Source: an uncultured Muribaculaceae bacterium (GTDB lineage: Bacteria; Bacteroidota; Bacteroidia; Bacteroidales; Muribaculaceae). Taken from it: 64,000 nucleotides of DNA. The position numbers were made by a program, and so were the translations under genes. Below the pieces are notes generated by a model. It was not told the origin of the DNA and made no database searches. It saw only the letters and a list, made by a program, of their open reading frames with translations. Shown piece after piece: positions 16,047-25,147 of the stretch; within the stretch, counting starts at the first letter, position 1; every line of letters starts with the position of its first letter. The stretch lies in NCBI GenBank assembly GCA_910584055.1, contig CAJTZS010000016.1, forward strand, positions 18,741 to 82,740, given 5' to 3'.

Positions 16047-18578
16047 ATGTTAAAATCTATACTGAAAGCAGCTGTGGGCGTATGTGCGTTTACGGCTGCT
16101 TTTTCTGCAAATGCAGTGACAGTGCCAGTTTCCGAGATGGATTCAGTCTATCTCTTTGTTTATTCAAAGTCAAACGGAAAAAGCGGATTACGGATGGCAT
16201 GGAGTGAGGACGGCAAAAAATGGGAATCTATATGTGATCCGGCTGGAGAATCAAAATCCGGCTATGATTTCGTTTCTTCCGATTTCGGTCCATGGGGAAA
16301 TTATAAGACAATGTTTGAGCCCCGGCTTTATAAAACCTCCGAAGGGTGGATGGCATCCTGGTATGTTTCCGATAAGAGAGAGACAATCGCAAGCGCCGCT
16401 TCCCCGGATCTGATACATTGGGAACCACAGAGATATTCTGCAAAGGAGAATTCTTGCAGACTCGGATATTGCGGTCTTCAGGGCAGTCAATTTGAGGAGA
16501 TTGTTTTGAACGGAAAGGAAATAAAGGGTGAGAAGATAAAAGTTGCAACAGATGTTGTTGGTTCATTAAGTTCTTATGTGAAAGAGCGTGGCCGAAAAAA
16601 GCGGCTTGAAGGAGAACTCATGCAGGATGATGCCACAAGATTCGCAAATCTAAAGGCGGTCACAGCGGCAATTTCGCATGACAAGGGTGATCCTGTCAGA
16701 AAAATCAGCGACAAATTTATCGGTATTTTCTTTGAGGATATCAATTATGCAGCCGATGGAGGTTTATATGCTGAGATGGTACAGAACAGGGATTTTGAAT
16801 ATGACAATAACGAAAATCATAAGAAAGGGTGGGGACCGTCTTACGCCTGGAGTCTTGGAGATGCTGCAGGGAATAAGGTAAAGATGATGTTCCTGAATGA
16901 AAGCCCAATACATCCGAATAATTCGCATTATCTGAGTATCAAAGAATTCGAGCAACCACTGCGGCTGCAAAATGAAGGATTCGACGGCATGTCGATAAAG
17001 AAAGGAGAGAACTATCTTTTCTCAATGTTTGTAAGGTTGCCGGGAAATCAAGGAAAGAAAATATTTACAGTAAATCTCGTTTCAAAAGATGCAACGGTAA
17101 TAGGCTCCTGCAAGATGGTGGTGCGTGGAAACGAATGGCAAAAAATAGAAGGTGAGATAAAAGCCAAATCCAATGAATCGGGAGCGCATCTTTCAATTGA
17201 GATTCCTAAGTTGACCGTTTGTGACCTTGATATGATCTCGTTGTTCCCTTCTGATACATATAATGGCAGAAGAAACGGTTTAAGAAAGGATCTTGCGGAG
17301 ACACTTGCCGATCTCAAACCTCGTTTTGTCCGCTTTCCGGGAGGGTGTGTGGCCCATGGAGACGGATTGGACAATATATACGACTGGAAGGGCTCAATAG
17401 GACCTCTTGAAAGCCGTAAGCCCTTGAGGAATCTATGGAATTACCATCAGACGCGCGGTCTTGGTTATTACGAGTATTTCTTATTCTGTGAAGATCTCGG
17501 AGCCGAACCGTTGCCAGTATTGGCGGCCGGAGTGCCATGTCAGAACTCAGGTAGACCGCACGCCCATTCTTTCAACGAGATTACCACTCTTGGACAGCAA
17601 TGCGGCATCCCGATGTCTGAAATGGATGAATATGTGCAGGATATACTGGATCTAATTGAGTATGCCAATGGAGGGAGCGATACGGAGTGGGGGTCAAAAC
17701 GTGCGGCTGCCGGTCATCCGGAACCATTTAACCTTAAATATCTGGGGATCGGTAATGAGGATATGATAACGGAAGTGTTCGAAGAGCGGTTCAAATATAT
17801 TCATGACGTTCTAAAGAATAAGCATCCTGAAATCACAGTGATAGGTACGGTCGGCCCTTTCTTTGAAGGGTCGGATTATACAGAAGGATGGAAGTTTGCA
17901 AGAATGGAAAATGTGGCAATGGTTGACGAGCATTACTATGTGGCTCCGGGATGGTATCTTAACAACCGTGATTATTATGACAATTACGACAAGAACGGTC
18001 CCAAGGTTTATCTCGGAGAATATGCATCACATCTTCCCGATCGAAAAAACACGCTTGAAGCCGCCCTTACCATAGCCCTGTATCTCACGGATGTGGAACG
18101 GAACGCAGATGTTGTGTCCATGACTTCGTATGCTCCTCTTCTTGCGAAGGACGGGCATTATAACTGGCGTCCGGATCTTATTTTCTTCAATAATGATTCC
18201 ATAAGGCTCACACCTGACTATTATGTACAGAAAATGTATGGAAACAATTCAGGCAACCGTTATATATCAAGTGAGACATCTCTTTCCGATACGTCTGAAG
18301 GTGTTAGAAAGCGGTTCGGTGTATCGCATGTCATAGATGATAAGACAGGCGATATGATTGTGAAGATCGCCAATCTTTTGCCTGTGGCTGTAAATGTTTC
18401 TGATGATTTGCAGCAGTATTTGCCGGAAGTTGCAATTGCAGAAATTTCTACCCTGAGCGGCAATCCTGCCGATGAATGCACTAAACCGAGTGATACATCC
18501 GTTTCTATAAAAGGGGGGAGGCTTGATTTCAAAGCTGAGCCATATTCATTTAATGTGGTGAGAATTCACTCCCGATAG
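16047..18578 (+). CDS. GH51 alpha-L-arabinofuranosidase with N-terminal partial propeller
   Basis: An 843-residue exported enzyme (signal peptide 1-23) that removes alpha-L-arabinofuranosyl groups. The GH51 part starts near residue 218 (KISDKFIGIFFEDINYAADG), with a carbohydrate-binding-like insert, RFVRFPGGC, acid/base E571 in LGIGNEDM and nucleophile E658 in YLGEYASH, then a C-terminal beta-domain. Residues about 24-185 look like two or three blades of a GH43/GH32-type propeller (YLFVYSKSNGKSGLRMAWSE, MFEPRLYKTSEGWMASWYVS, ASPDLIHWEP). That part is too short for a full propeller and probably not catalytic. It lies 17 bases after the GH43-GH97 gene in one operon. Confidence 0.93.
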   Translation: MLKSILKAAVGVCAFTAAFSANAVTVPVSEMDSVYLFVYSKSNGKSGLRMAWSEDGKKWESICDPAGESKSGYDFVSSDFGPWGNYKTMFEPRLYKTSEGWMASWYVSDKRETIASAASPDLIHWEPQRYSAKENSCRLGYCGLQGSQFEEIVLNGKEIKGEKIKVATDVVGSLSSYVKERGRKKRLEGELMQDDATRFANLKAVTAAISHDKGDPVRKISDKFIGIFFEDINYAADGGLYAEMVQNRDFEYDNNENHKKGWGPSYAWSLGDAAGNKVKMMFLNESPIHPNNSHYLSIKEFEQPLRLQNEGFDGMSIKKGENYLFSMFVRLPGNQGKKIFTVNLVSKDATVIGSCKMVVRGNEWQKIEGEIKAKSNESGAHLSIEIPKLTVCDLDMISLFPSDTYNGRRNGLRKDLAETLADLKPRFVRFPGGCVAHGDGLDNIYDWKGSIGPLESRKPLRNLWNYHQTRGLGYYEYFLFCEDLGAEPLPVLAAGVPCQNSGRPHAHSFNEITTLGQQCGIPMSEMDEYVQDILDLIEYANGGSDTEWGSKRAAAGHPEPFNLKYLGIGNEDMITEVFEERFKYIHDVLKNKHPEITVIGTVGPFFEGSDYTEGWKFARMENVAMVDEHYYVAPGWYLNNRDYYDNYDKNGPKVYLGEYASHLPDRKNTLEAALTIALYLTDVERNADVVSMTSYAPLLAKDGHYNWRPDLIFFNNDSIRLTPDYYVQKMYGNNSGNRYISSETSLSDTSEGVRKRFGVSHVIDDKTGDMIVKIANLLPVAVNVSDDLQQYLPEVAIAEISTLSGNPADECTKPSDTSVSIKGGRLDFKAEPYSFNVVRIHSR

Positions 18579-18589
18579 AATACGGAACA

Positions 18590-18991
18590 ATGGATTACAA
18601 GATAATAGAGCTCCCGCGTCATCTCGACAGAAGAGGGAATCTTTCTGTAGTAGAGAATGGAATAAATATTCCATTTGATATGAAGCGGGTGTTTTTCATA
18701 TATGATGTGCCGGGAGGAGAGAGCCGTGCCGGGCATGCGCATCACACCCTATACCAGTTTATCATAGCCGTGGGGGGGAGTTTCACGGTTCATCTTGATG
18801 ACGGACATACGCAACATTCAATCTTGCTGAATAAGCCTTATGAAGGATTGCTTGTGCCTCCAGGCATCTGGTCGCATCTTGTGGATTTCTCTTCCGGAGC
18901 CGTGGCTTTGGTTCTTGCCTCCGACTTTTATGATGAAGGAGATTATATTCGTGATTATGAAGAGTTTCTAAGATTAAAGAGAAATGATTAA
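18590..18991 (+). CDS. fdtA: FdtA/QdtA-type sugar 3,4-ketoisomerase (cupin)
   Basis: A 133-residue cupin likely to isomerise dTDP-4-keto-6-deoxyglucose to a 3-keto sugar for a dTDP-amino sugar in surface polysaccharide. Family motifs: LPRHLDRRGNLSVVE, AGHAHHTLYQFI (catalytic His cluster) and GLLVPPGIWSHL. It overlaps the aminotransferase gene by 8 bases. The isomer product (3,4-keto form of Fdt or Qdt type) cannot be told from sequence by eye. It follows GH51 by 11 bases, although the functions seem unrelated. Confidence 0.85.
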   Translation: MDYKIIELPRHLDRRGNLSVVENGINIPFDMKRVFFIYDVPGGESRAGHAHHTLYQFIIAVGGSFTVHLDDGHTQHSILLNKPYEGLLVPPGIWSHLVDFSSGAVALVLASDFYDEGDYIRDYEEFLRLKRND

Positions 18992-20102
18992 GTTTCTTGA
19001 TCTTGAGCGAATAACTCATTCTTTCGAACCTGGATTGTCAGAAGCTGTGAACCGAGTGGTTACATCCGGATGGTATCTGCAGGGGAGGGAGAATGAAAAG
19101 TTTGAGCGAGAGTATTCTGAATATATTGGCGTGTCGCACACAGTGGGATGCGCCAATGGCTTGGATGCGCTGACTTTGATACTTCGGGGCTATAAGGAAT
19201 TGGGAGTTATGCAAGATGGAGATGAAGTCCTTGTGCCTTCTAATACTTATATAGCATCTATGCTTGCCATTTCGGAGAATGGTCTTGTGCCGGTCCTTGT
19301 GGAACCGGATATGGAAACGCTTCAAATATCTCCTGCAAATATTGAAAAGTGCATCACAAATAAAACCAAGGCCCTGATGATTGTGCATCTATACGGAAAA
19401 TGCGCATATGTGAATGAAATTGGAGATGCGTGCAGACGTTATGGCCTCAAGCTTATAGAGGATAATGCACAGGCACATGGATGTATGTTTGAGGACAGGA
19501 GGACCGGATCTTTGGGCGATGCAGCCGGCCATAGTTTCTATCCTGGGAAGAATCTCGGTGCCCTCGGAGACGGAGGGGCGGTAACGACCAATGACGGAAC
19601 CTTGGCGAATACCGTAAGGCGACTTGCAAATTATGGATCCGATCGTAAATATGTTTTCGATTCATTAGGACGGAATTCCCGTCTTGATGAAATTCAGGCA
19701 GCAGTGTTGTCATTGAAACTGAAACGGCTTGATGCGGATAACAGTCGCCGACGCGAGATTGCATCAAGATACGGCAATGAGGTGTCGAATCCCTTGATCA
19801 GGATTCCGGACGGGATAAAGGTTGCAGGCAAAGACAATGTATATCATTTATATCCCATTCTGTGTGAACAAAGAGACAGGCTACAGGAATATCTAAAGGA
19901 AGAAGGAATCCAGACATTGATACATTATCCTATACCTCCGCATCAACAAAAATGTTATGCAAGGAAAGGAATATTAAGTATACCTGCTCCGTTATTAGTA
20001 TCTGAGACGATTCATCAACAGGAGTTGTCATTGCCGATATCGCCTGTTATGACGGATGATGAAGTCTCGTATGTTATATTAAAATTAAACTTGTTTAAAT
20101 AG
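18984..20102 (+). CDS. fdtB: DegT/DnrJ/EryC1/StrS aminotransferase (FdtB-like)
   Basis: A 372-residue PLP-dependent sugar aminotransferase, expected to aminate the 3-keto sugar made by the preceding isomerase. Motifs: GCANGLDALTLILRG (cofactor binding), LIEDNAQAHG, and SFYPGKNLGALGDGGAV with the PLP Lys. The C-terminal RLDEIQAAVLSLKLKRLD block is family-typical. It is translationally coupled to fdtA. No rmlA/rmlB or acetyltransferase is adjacent, so substrate supply must come from elsewhere. Confidence 0.87.
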   Translation: MIKFLDLERITHSFEPGLSEAVNRVVTSGWYLQGRENEKFEREYSEYIGVSHTVGCANGLDALTLILRGYKELGVMQDGDEVLVPSNTYIASMLAISENGLVPVLVEPDMETLQISPANIEKCITNKTKALMIVHLYGKCAYVNEIGDACRRYGLKLIEDNAQAHGCMFEDRRTGSLGDAAGHSFYPGKNLGALGDGGAVTTNDGTLANTVRRLANYGSDRKYVFDSLGRNSRLDEIQAAVLSLKLKRLDADNSRRREIASRYGNEVSNPLIRIPDGIKVAGKDNVYHLYPILCEQRDRLQEYLKEEGIQTLIHYPIPPHQQKCYARKGILSIPAPLLVSETIHQQELSLPISPVMTDDEVSYVILKLNLFK

Positions 20103-20279
20103 ATGTCATTACCCAAAGATCCGGTCATGCTCTATAGCGCGGTGAACATGAAATTGCGTGATTCATATTCTTCTCTCGAAGATTTATGTGAATCGGAAGG
20201 TGTTGAAATGTCTTATATTGTGAATACATTGAAAGCTGCGGGATTTGAATACAATGCTTCAATAAATCAGTTCAGATAG
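20103..20279 (+). CDS. DUF4250 family small protein
   Basis: A 58-residue protein beginning MSLPKDPVMLYSAVNMKLRD and ending AAGFEYNASINQFR, which fits the DUF4250 family pattern (conserved LPKDP and a final NQF-type motif). Its ATG is the base right after the fdtB stop codon, and the CYTH gene begins 2 bases after its own stop. This packing supports translation. Function is unknown. Confidence 0.82.
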   Translation: MSLPKDPVMLYSAVNMKLRDSYSSLEDLCESEGVEMSYIVNTLKAAGFEYNASINQFR

Positions 20280-20281
20280 CG

Positions 20282-20731
20282 ATGGGTGTTGAAATCGAAA
20301 AGAAATTTCTGGTCGTAAATGATTCCTACCGTAGGTTGGCATATGACTCCTGCAGAATAGCGCAGGGTTATCTGAATAAAGATCCGGAGCGCACTGTGCG
20401 TGTAAGGATAAAGGGTGATAAAGGATTCCTGACAGTAAAGGGTAAGAATCACGGCATTCAGCGGTTGGAGTTCGAATATGAAATCCCTTTGGAAGATGCG
20501 GAAGCCATGCTGGACCTTTGTGGCGGAAATATTATTGAGAAGGAAAGATACTATGTGAGACATGAAGGGTTTATATGGGAAGTTGATGAATTCAAAGGGA
20601 ATCTTGAGCCACTCGTTGTAGCGGAAATTGAATTGCCCTCGTGCGATACATCGTTTCCGATGCCTTCCTTTATAGGCAATGATGTGACGGGAGATCTTCG
20701 ATATTATAATTCACAACTTATTTCTAATTAA
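20282..20731 (+). CDS. CYTH domain protein (triphosphate tunnel enzyme family)
   Basis: A 149-residue cytosolic protein of the CYTH superfamily (class IV adenylate cyclase / inorganic triphosphatase). It starts MGVEIEKKFLV, the ExExK metal-triphosphate signature, and has alternating basic and acidic strands (RTVRVRIKGDKGFLTVKGK, LEFEYEIPLEDA, WEVDEFKG). A triphosphatase role is more likely than a cyclase, but is not settled. It is tightly packed in the same operon as the DUF4250 gene. Confidence 0.88.
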   Translation: MGVEIEKKFLVVNDSYRRLAYDSCRIAQGYLNKDPERTVRVRIKGDKGFLTVKGKNHGIQRLEFEYEIPLEDAEAMLDLCGGNIIEKERYYVRHEGFIWEVDEFKGNLEPLVVAEIELPSCDTSFPMPSFIGNDVTGDLRYYNSQLISN

Positions 20732-20735
20732 TATC

Positions 20736-23117
20736 TTGCAGAATAGGTTGTTGCGTCAAATAATGCACATAATATGGATATTGTTGGGGTTGTTTATGAT
20801 TCCGCAGGTGGGATGCTATGCGCGGATGAAGCGTCCAGTCGTGGTTGATACCATCAGTTTCGAGAATGCAAAAGGGCGTGATTTGAAAGAGGTTGTTGTA
20901 AAACCCAAGAAGCGTAAGTATTCAAAGAAAAACAATCCAGCCGTTGCCTTGATGGAGAGGATACGGAAAAACAAAAGTGAACATGACCCTCATAATTTAC
21001 CATTTTACAATTATGACAAATATGAGAAGTTGGTGCTTGCTATCAATGAATTCGATATAGGGTTTACGCAGAATAAAGGGAAGATAGGCAAACAATTCAA
21101 TTTTCTTGCAAATTTTGTAGATACGGCTGTGTGGACAGGCAAGCCGATTCTCGATGTTTCACTCAAGGAGAAGGCCTCCACAGTATTGTCAGGTAAAAAT
21201 CGGAGGAAAAATATTGAGATTGTTAGAGGGCTTAAGAGCAACGGACTCGATGAGAGTTTCAATCAGCAGAATGTCAGGGAGGTGTTTGAGGACATTTTGC
21301 GTGAAATCGATTTGTATCAGAATGATATCACATTGATGCAGAATCGGTTCGTCAGTCCTCTTTCAAATATTGCTGCCGATTATTATAAGTATGAGATTAG
21401 TGATACGGTGCTTATTGGAGATGAGAAATGTGTTGAGTTGACATTTTCTCCCCATAATCCGGAATCATTAAGTTTCAATGGTAAATTGTTCGTTCCGGTT
21501 AACGATTCAGTAAAGTATGTTAAACGTGTTTCCATGCGTGTGCCTCGCGCTATAAATCTCAATTATGTAGACAATATCTTTATCAGCCAGAACTTTATTA
21601 AGGATTCTGTTGGCAATACGCATAAAACGCTTGATGATCTTTGTCTGGAAATGCAATTCATTCCCGGCACTCCCAAATTATATGGCTCACGGCAAGTCAG
21701 GTATTCCGGCTTCTCCGATAAACCGCTGACGGATCTTGAGTCATTGGCAAGAGAGGGTGCAAGCCAGGTTATATTACCTGAAGCTGAGACTGTCTCTGCC
21801 TATTTTTGGAGCAAAGTAAGAACGATTCCGTTGTCGAATGCGGAATCAAAGATGGGGGAGATGACCACCCTGATGAGGAAACAATCATTGCTTTATTGGT
21901 CGGAGAAGGTACTTAAAGTGTTTGTTAACGGGTATATCACTACGTGGAACCCAAGCAAGGTAGATATTGGCCCGGTGAACACCTTTGTCAGTCACAACAC
22001 AGCTGAGGGTTGGCGATTCAGGGTAGGGGGTGTGACCACACCTGCTTTGTCTTCTCATGTTTTCGCTCGCGGATATGTGGCATATGGCCTTAGAGACCGT
22101 AAGGTTAAATATAGCGGTGAACTCGAGTATTCCTTTATACCGAAGAAATATACATCAAGAGAGTTCCCTGTCAATTCGATACGTGCCACTTATCAGTATG
22201 ATAAAGATCAGCTGGGGCAGCATTATCTTTTTACAAATGCCGACAATGTATTTTTGTCAATGAAGCGGATGAAGAGCGATCTTATCACATATCGCCGTCT
22301 GGCAAAGCTGGAATATAATCTGGAATTAAGGAATAATTTCTCATTCGGATTGGAATTGAGACATGAAATTCAGGAAGCCACAAGGTGGGTGCCGTTCAGA
22401 CGTTCCGACGGTAGTTATGACAAGAATTTCACTCAGGCGGCATTTCGGATTGCGCTCAGGTATGCACCAGGAGAAAAATTTGTACAAGCTACAACGAGCC
22501 GTAAGCCTATAAACATGGACGCTCCGATTTTTATGCTCACTCATGAATATGGTCCGAAGGGTTTTATGGGTGCGGAGTTCACCCTTAATAAGACGGAACT
22601 TTCTATCCAAAAGCGGTTTTGGTTTTCTGCATTCGGATATACAGACGTGATTCTAAAGGGAGGTATGATCTGGAGTAAAGTGCAGTTCCCGGCACTCCTT
22701 TGGCAGAACGCAAATATTTCATATACCATTCAGCCGGAATCATATACCCTTCTAAATCCTATGGAGTTTGCAATGGATAAATTCGCTTCCATTGATTTCT
22801 CTTACTATATGAACGGATTGATATTTAATCGAATCCCTTATATTAAAAAATTGAAGTTGCGGGAGATATTTACGTTCAAGGGCTTTATGGGGGGGCTAAG
22901 CAGAAAAAATAATCCGGAGTTTGGCAATGAGCTGTATCGTTTCCCCGGCGATGCTTCTACAACACCTATGGGTAAGAAACCCTATATGGAGATCGGAGCC
23001 GGTATAGACAATATTTTTACAATTCTGCGTGTCGATTACATCTGGCGGTTGACCTATAGGAATCGCCCCGGTATTGATAAAAGCGGACTGAGAATTTCTC
23101 TGCATTTTTCATTTTAA
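20736..23117 (+). CDS. DUF5686 outer-membrane protein
   Basis: A 793-residue protein with N-terminal signal/anchor (hydrophobic around residues 10-25) and a long C-terminal beta-barrel with alternating aromatics ending in SGLRISLHFSF. Family DUF5686 is a Bacteroidota outer-membrane group often carrying a carboxypeptidase-regulatory-like domain, which is absent here. The TTG at 20736 supplies the charged residues before the hydrophobic part; the ATG at 20763 is an alternative. A basic segment (VVKPKKRKYSKKNNP) follows the signal. Function unknown. Confidence 0.75.
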   Translation: MQNRLLRQIMHIIWILLGLFMIPQVGCYARMKRPVVVDTISFENAKGRDLKEVVVKPKKRKYSKKNNPAVALMERIRKNKSEHDPHNLPFYNYDKYEKLVLAINEFDIGFTQNKGKIGKQFNFLANFVDTAVWTGKPILDVSLKEKASTVLSGKNRRKNIEIVRGLKSNGLDESFNQQNVREVFEDILREIDLYQNDITLMQNRFVSPLSNIAADYYKYEISDTVLIGDEKCVELTFSPHNPESLSFNGKLFVPVNDSVKYVKRVSMRVPRAINLNYVDNIFISQNFIKDSVGNTHKTLDDLCLEMQFIPGTPKLYGSRQVRYSGFSDKPLTDLESLAREGASQVILPEAETVSAYFWSKVRTIPLSNAESKMGEMTTLMRKQSLLYWSEKVLKVFVNGYITTWNPSKVDIGPVNTFVSHNTAEGWRFRVGGVTTPALSSHVFARGYVAYGLRDRKVKYSGELEYSFIPKKYTSREFPVNSIRATYQYDKDQLGQHYLFTNADNVFLSMKRMKSDLITYRRLAKLEYNLELRNNFSFGLELRHEIQEATRWVPFRRSDGSYDKNFTQAAFRIALRYAPGEKFVQATTSRKPINMDAPIFMLTHEYGPKGFMGAEFTLNKTELSIQKRFWFSAFGYTDVILKGGMIWSKVQFPALLWQNANISYTIQPESYTLLNPMEFAMDKFASIDFSYYMNGLIFNRIPYIKKLKLREIFTFKGFMGGLSRKNNPEFGNELYRFPGDASTTPMGKKPYMEIGAGIDNIFTILRVDYIWRLTYRNRPGIDKSGLRISLHFSF

Positions 23118-23152
23118 ACTAATGATTGATACAAGTGTTATAGATTTTTTTG

Positions 23153-23160
23153 TAATTTTG
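23153..23160 (+). promoter_or_regulatory. candidate -7 element for the LysM gene
   Basis: TAATTTTG fits the -7 consensus. No TTTG lies at 19-21 nt upstream. The leader would be about 35-40 nt. Confidence 0.4.
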
Positions 23161-23200
23161 TATATCGGGTCTTGGTTATCCGGAATCAAATTTTCCAGTT

Positions 23201-25147
23201 ATGAAGGTTATATCTAAAGCTATAATGACATGCGTTGTTCTGATTTCATTGTCAGTTAGCGCGTTGGCATCTCCCAAACTACCGGTAGTAGAGATTCTCG
23301 GTAAGAATTATTATGTTTATGTTATCAAGAAAGGGGATTCGTTGTTCGGTATATCCCGTGAATATGGATGGAACTATGACCAGCTGCAGAAACTTAATCC
23401 CAAGGCTGTGTCCCCATTGCCAAAGGGAATGAAAGTTTATTATCCAGCAAATGATACGAAACAGGATAAAATAGAGGTTATCTCTTCTGTTGATGATGTC
23501 GCCCAACCCCTAAGCCATATCATTAAACGAGGTGAGACTGTTTATGCAATCTCCCGGATGTACGGTATTCCGGTGGAGAAAATATATGAATTGAATCCCG
23601 GCAGCAAGAGTGGGATTAAAGAGGGCGAGGTATTATTACTTGCTGATAATAAATATACTGACTCTCAAGATAATGCGGAGTATTATACAATAAAGAAGGG
23701 TGACACATTATACGGGGTAGCGAAAAGTCATTTTACTACAGTCGCTGCCATAATGAAAATAAATCCCGGAATTTCTGAAAAGAATTTTAAGGCGGATGCC
23801 GTCATAAAACTTCCCCCAAGGGGAACCGGTATAAAGAGTGTGGTACGAAAGGTTGAGGAGGAAAAGCTTACCTCGTTCTCTACCTATAAAGTCGAGAAGA
23901 AAGATACGTGGGATACAATTGCAGAGAAAACCGGTGTTGATAAGTCTGACCTTTTGGAGGCGAATGGCGGAGGTGCTGATAAACCTAAAAACAAGTCTTT
24001 GATAACAATCCCGAATATAGAGACCTCAACAGTGGAGAAGACCATTGTGGAAGAAGATCCCAGGGAGCTGACGAATGACGGTATAGCAGAAATCTATGAC
24101 AGTATTCATGGAATTGCAGATACAAACGGGCAACGTGAATTCAAGGTTGCATTATTGCTTTCGGAACCTTCCTCCAGAAAGGACCTTGAATTTGTGCGAG
24201 GATTTCTAACCGGTGTTGAACGATTAAAACAACTTGCAACCAAATTGAATGTTGTTGTGATTGACGGAAATCGCAATTCCACTGATGTGTTGAGCGAATT
24301 GTCTGATGTAGACCCGGATTTGCTTTTCCTTACAACCGAGAAAGGAATCCCCGCTTATCTTTCTGAATACGCAGAAGTAAGCCAGACTCCAATGGTCAAT
24401 ACTTTTGACGTAAAGAATGATCTGTATGCCCGAAATCCATACGTCATTCAGCTTCTCACTCCATCCAACTATTTCAATGAGGAGATTGCTGCAAAAATAA
24501 AAGCAGAGTATGGTGACTATACATTGCTGTATGCCGGCAATCCCGATGACGGCGACCAGTTGGCGTCGGCAATTAAAGACTCCTCATTTGCATCTAAAGT
24601 TAAAACGGTTTCTATAGAGGCGTTATCGCAATATCCTTTCCGTGAAGATGGGAAATATCTGATATATGGGTATCCAACAAAGAAAGATGATGTTGCGGCA
24701 TTGCTTGATGCGGTAAAGGAGGTAAAAAATATCTATCCTCTGACGGATATTGCTGTTATAGGGCGTCCAAGTTGGATTGTATATGATGAAACTTCAATGG
24801 AGGAGAGATTTCATGCTTCTAATGTCCTCATACCTTCAAGGTTTTATTATGACAAGAATTCCATGGACACGAGGAAATTTGAGAATTGTTATAAATCATT
24901 GTTTGATCGTACCCCTGCCAAATCTTTCCCCGTATATGCATGTGTGGGATATGACGCATCGTTATATTTTATCGGAGGACTTGCAAATGCCGAATTCGAT
25001 ATAAATGCATTGGATACTTCAAATAGCGGCGTGCAGAGCGATTTCGAATTGTACCGGCCCGGAAACTGGACAGGAATGTTGAATCCTATTGTATATCTTG
25101 TAAGATTCACACCATATAACACGATTGAAAAGATTGCAGTGAAATGA
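23201..25147 (+). CDS. four-LysM protein with periplasmic-binding-like C-domain
   Basis: A 648-residue exported protein (signal peptide 1-23). Four LysM repeats lie at about 38-80, 105-147, 160-204 and 227-270, three with the YxIKKGDxLYGIS pattern, the fourth more divergent (YKVEKKDTWDTIAEKTG). Residues about 315-645 look like a type I periplasmic-binding fold (FKVALLLSEPSSRKDLEFVR, YTLLYAGNPDDGDQ, DIAVIGRPSWIV), as in LpoA-type regulators. Likely a peptidoglycan-bound factor. The stop overlaps the start of the PorT-like gene by 4 bases. Confidence 0.88.
   Translation: MKVISKAIMTCVVLISLSVSALASPKLPVVEILGKNYYVYVIKKGDSLFGISREYGWNYDQLQKLNPKAVSPLPKGMKVYYPANDTKQDKIEVISSVDDVAQPLSHIIKRGETVYAISRMYGIPVEKIYELNPGSKSGIKEGEVLLLADNKYTDSQDNAEYYTIKKGDTLYGVAKSHFTTVAAIMKINPGISEKNFKADAVIKLPPRGTGIKSVVRKVEEEKLTSFSTYKVEKKDTWDTIAEKTGVDKSDLLEANGGGADKPKNKSLITIPNIETSTVEKTIVEEDPRELTNDGIAEIYDSIHGIADTNGQREFKVALLLSEPSSRKDLEFVRGFLTGVERLKQLATKLNVVVIDGNRNSTDVLSELSDVDPDLLFLTTEKGIPAYLSEYAEVSQTPMVNTFDVKNDLYARNPYVIQLLTPSNYFNEEIAAKIKAEYGDYTLLYAGNPDDGDQLASAIKDSSFASKVKTVSIEALSQYPFREDGKYLIYGYPTKKDDVAALLDAVKEVKNIYPLTDIAVIGRPSWIVYDETSMEERFHASNVLIPSRFYYDKNSMDTRKFENCYKSLFDRTPAKSFPVYACVGYDASLYFIGGLANAEFDINALDTSNSGVQSDFELYRPGNWTGMLNPIVYLVRFTPYNTIEKIAVK

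Noticed and set aside
13147..18578. A full polysaccharide utilisation locus
   Set aside because: No SusC/SusD pair, sensor or hybrid two-component regulator is present next to the hydrolases.
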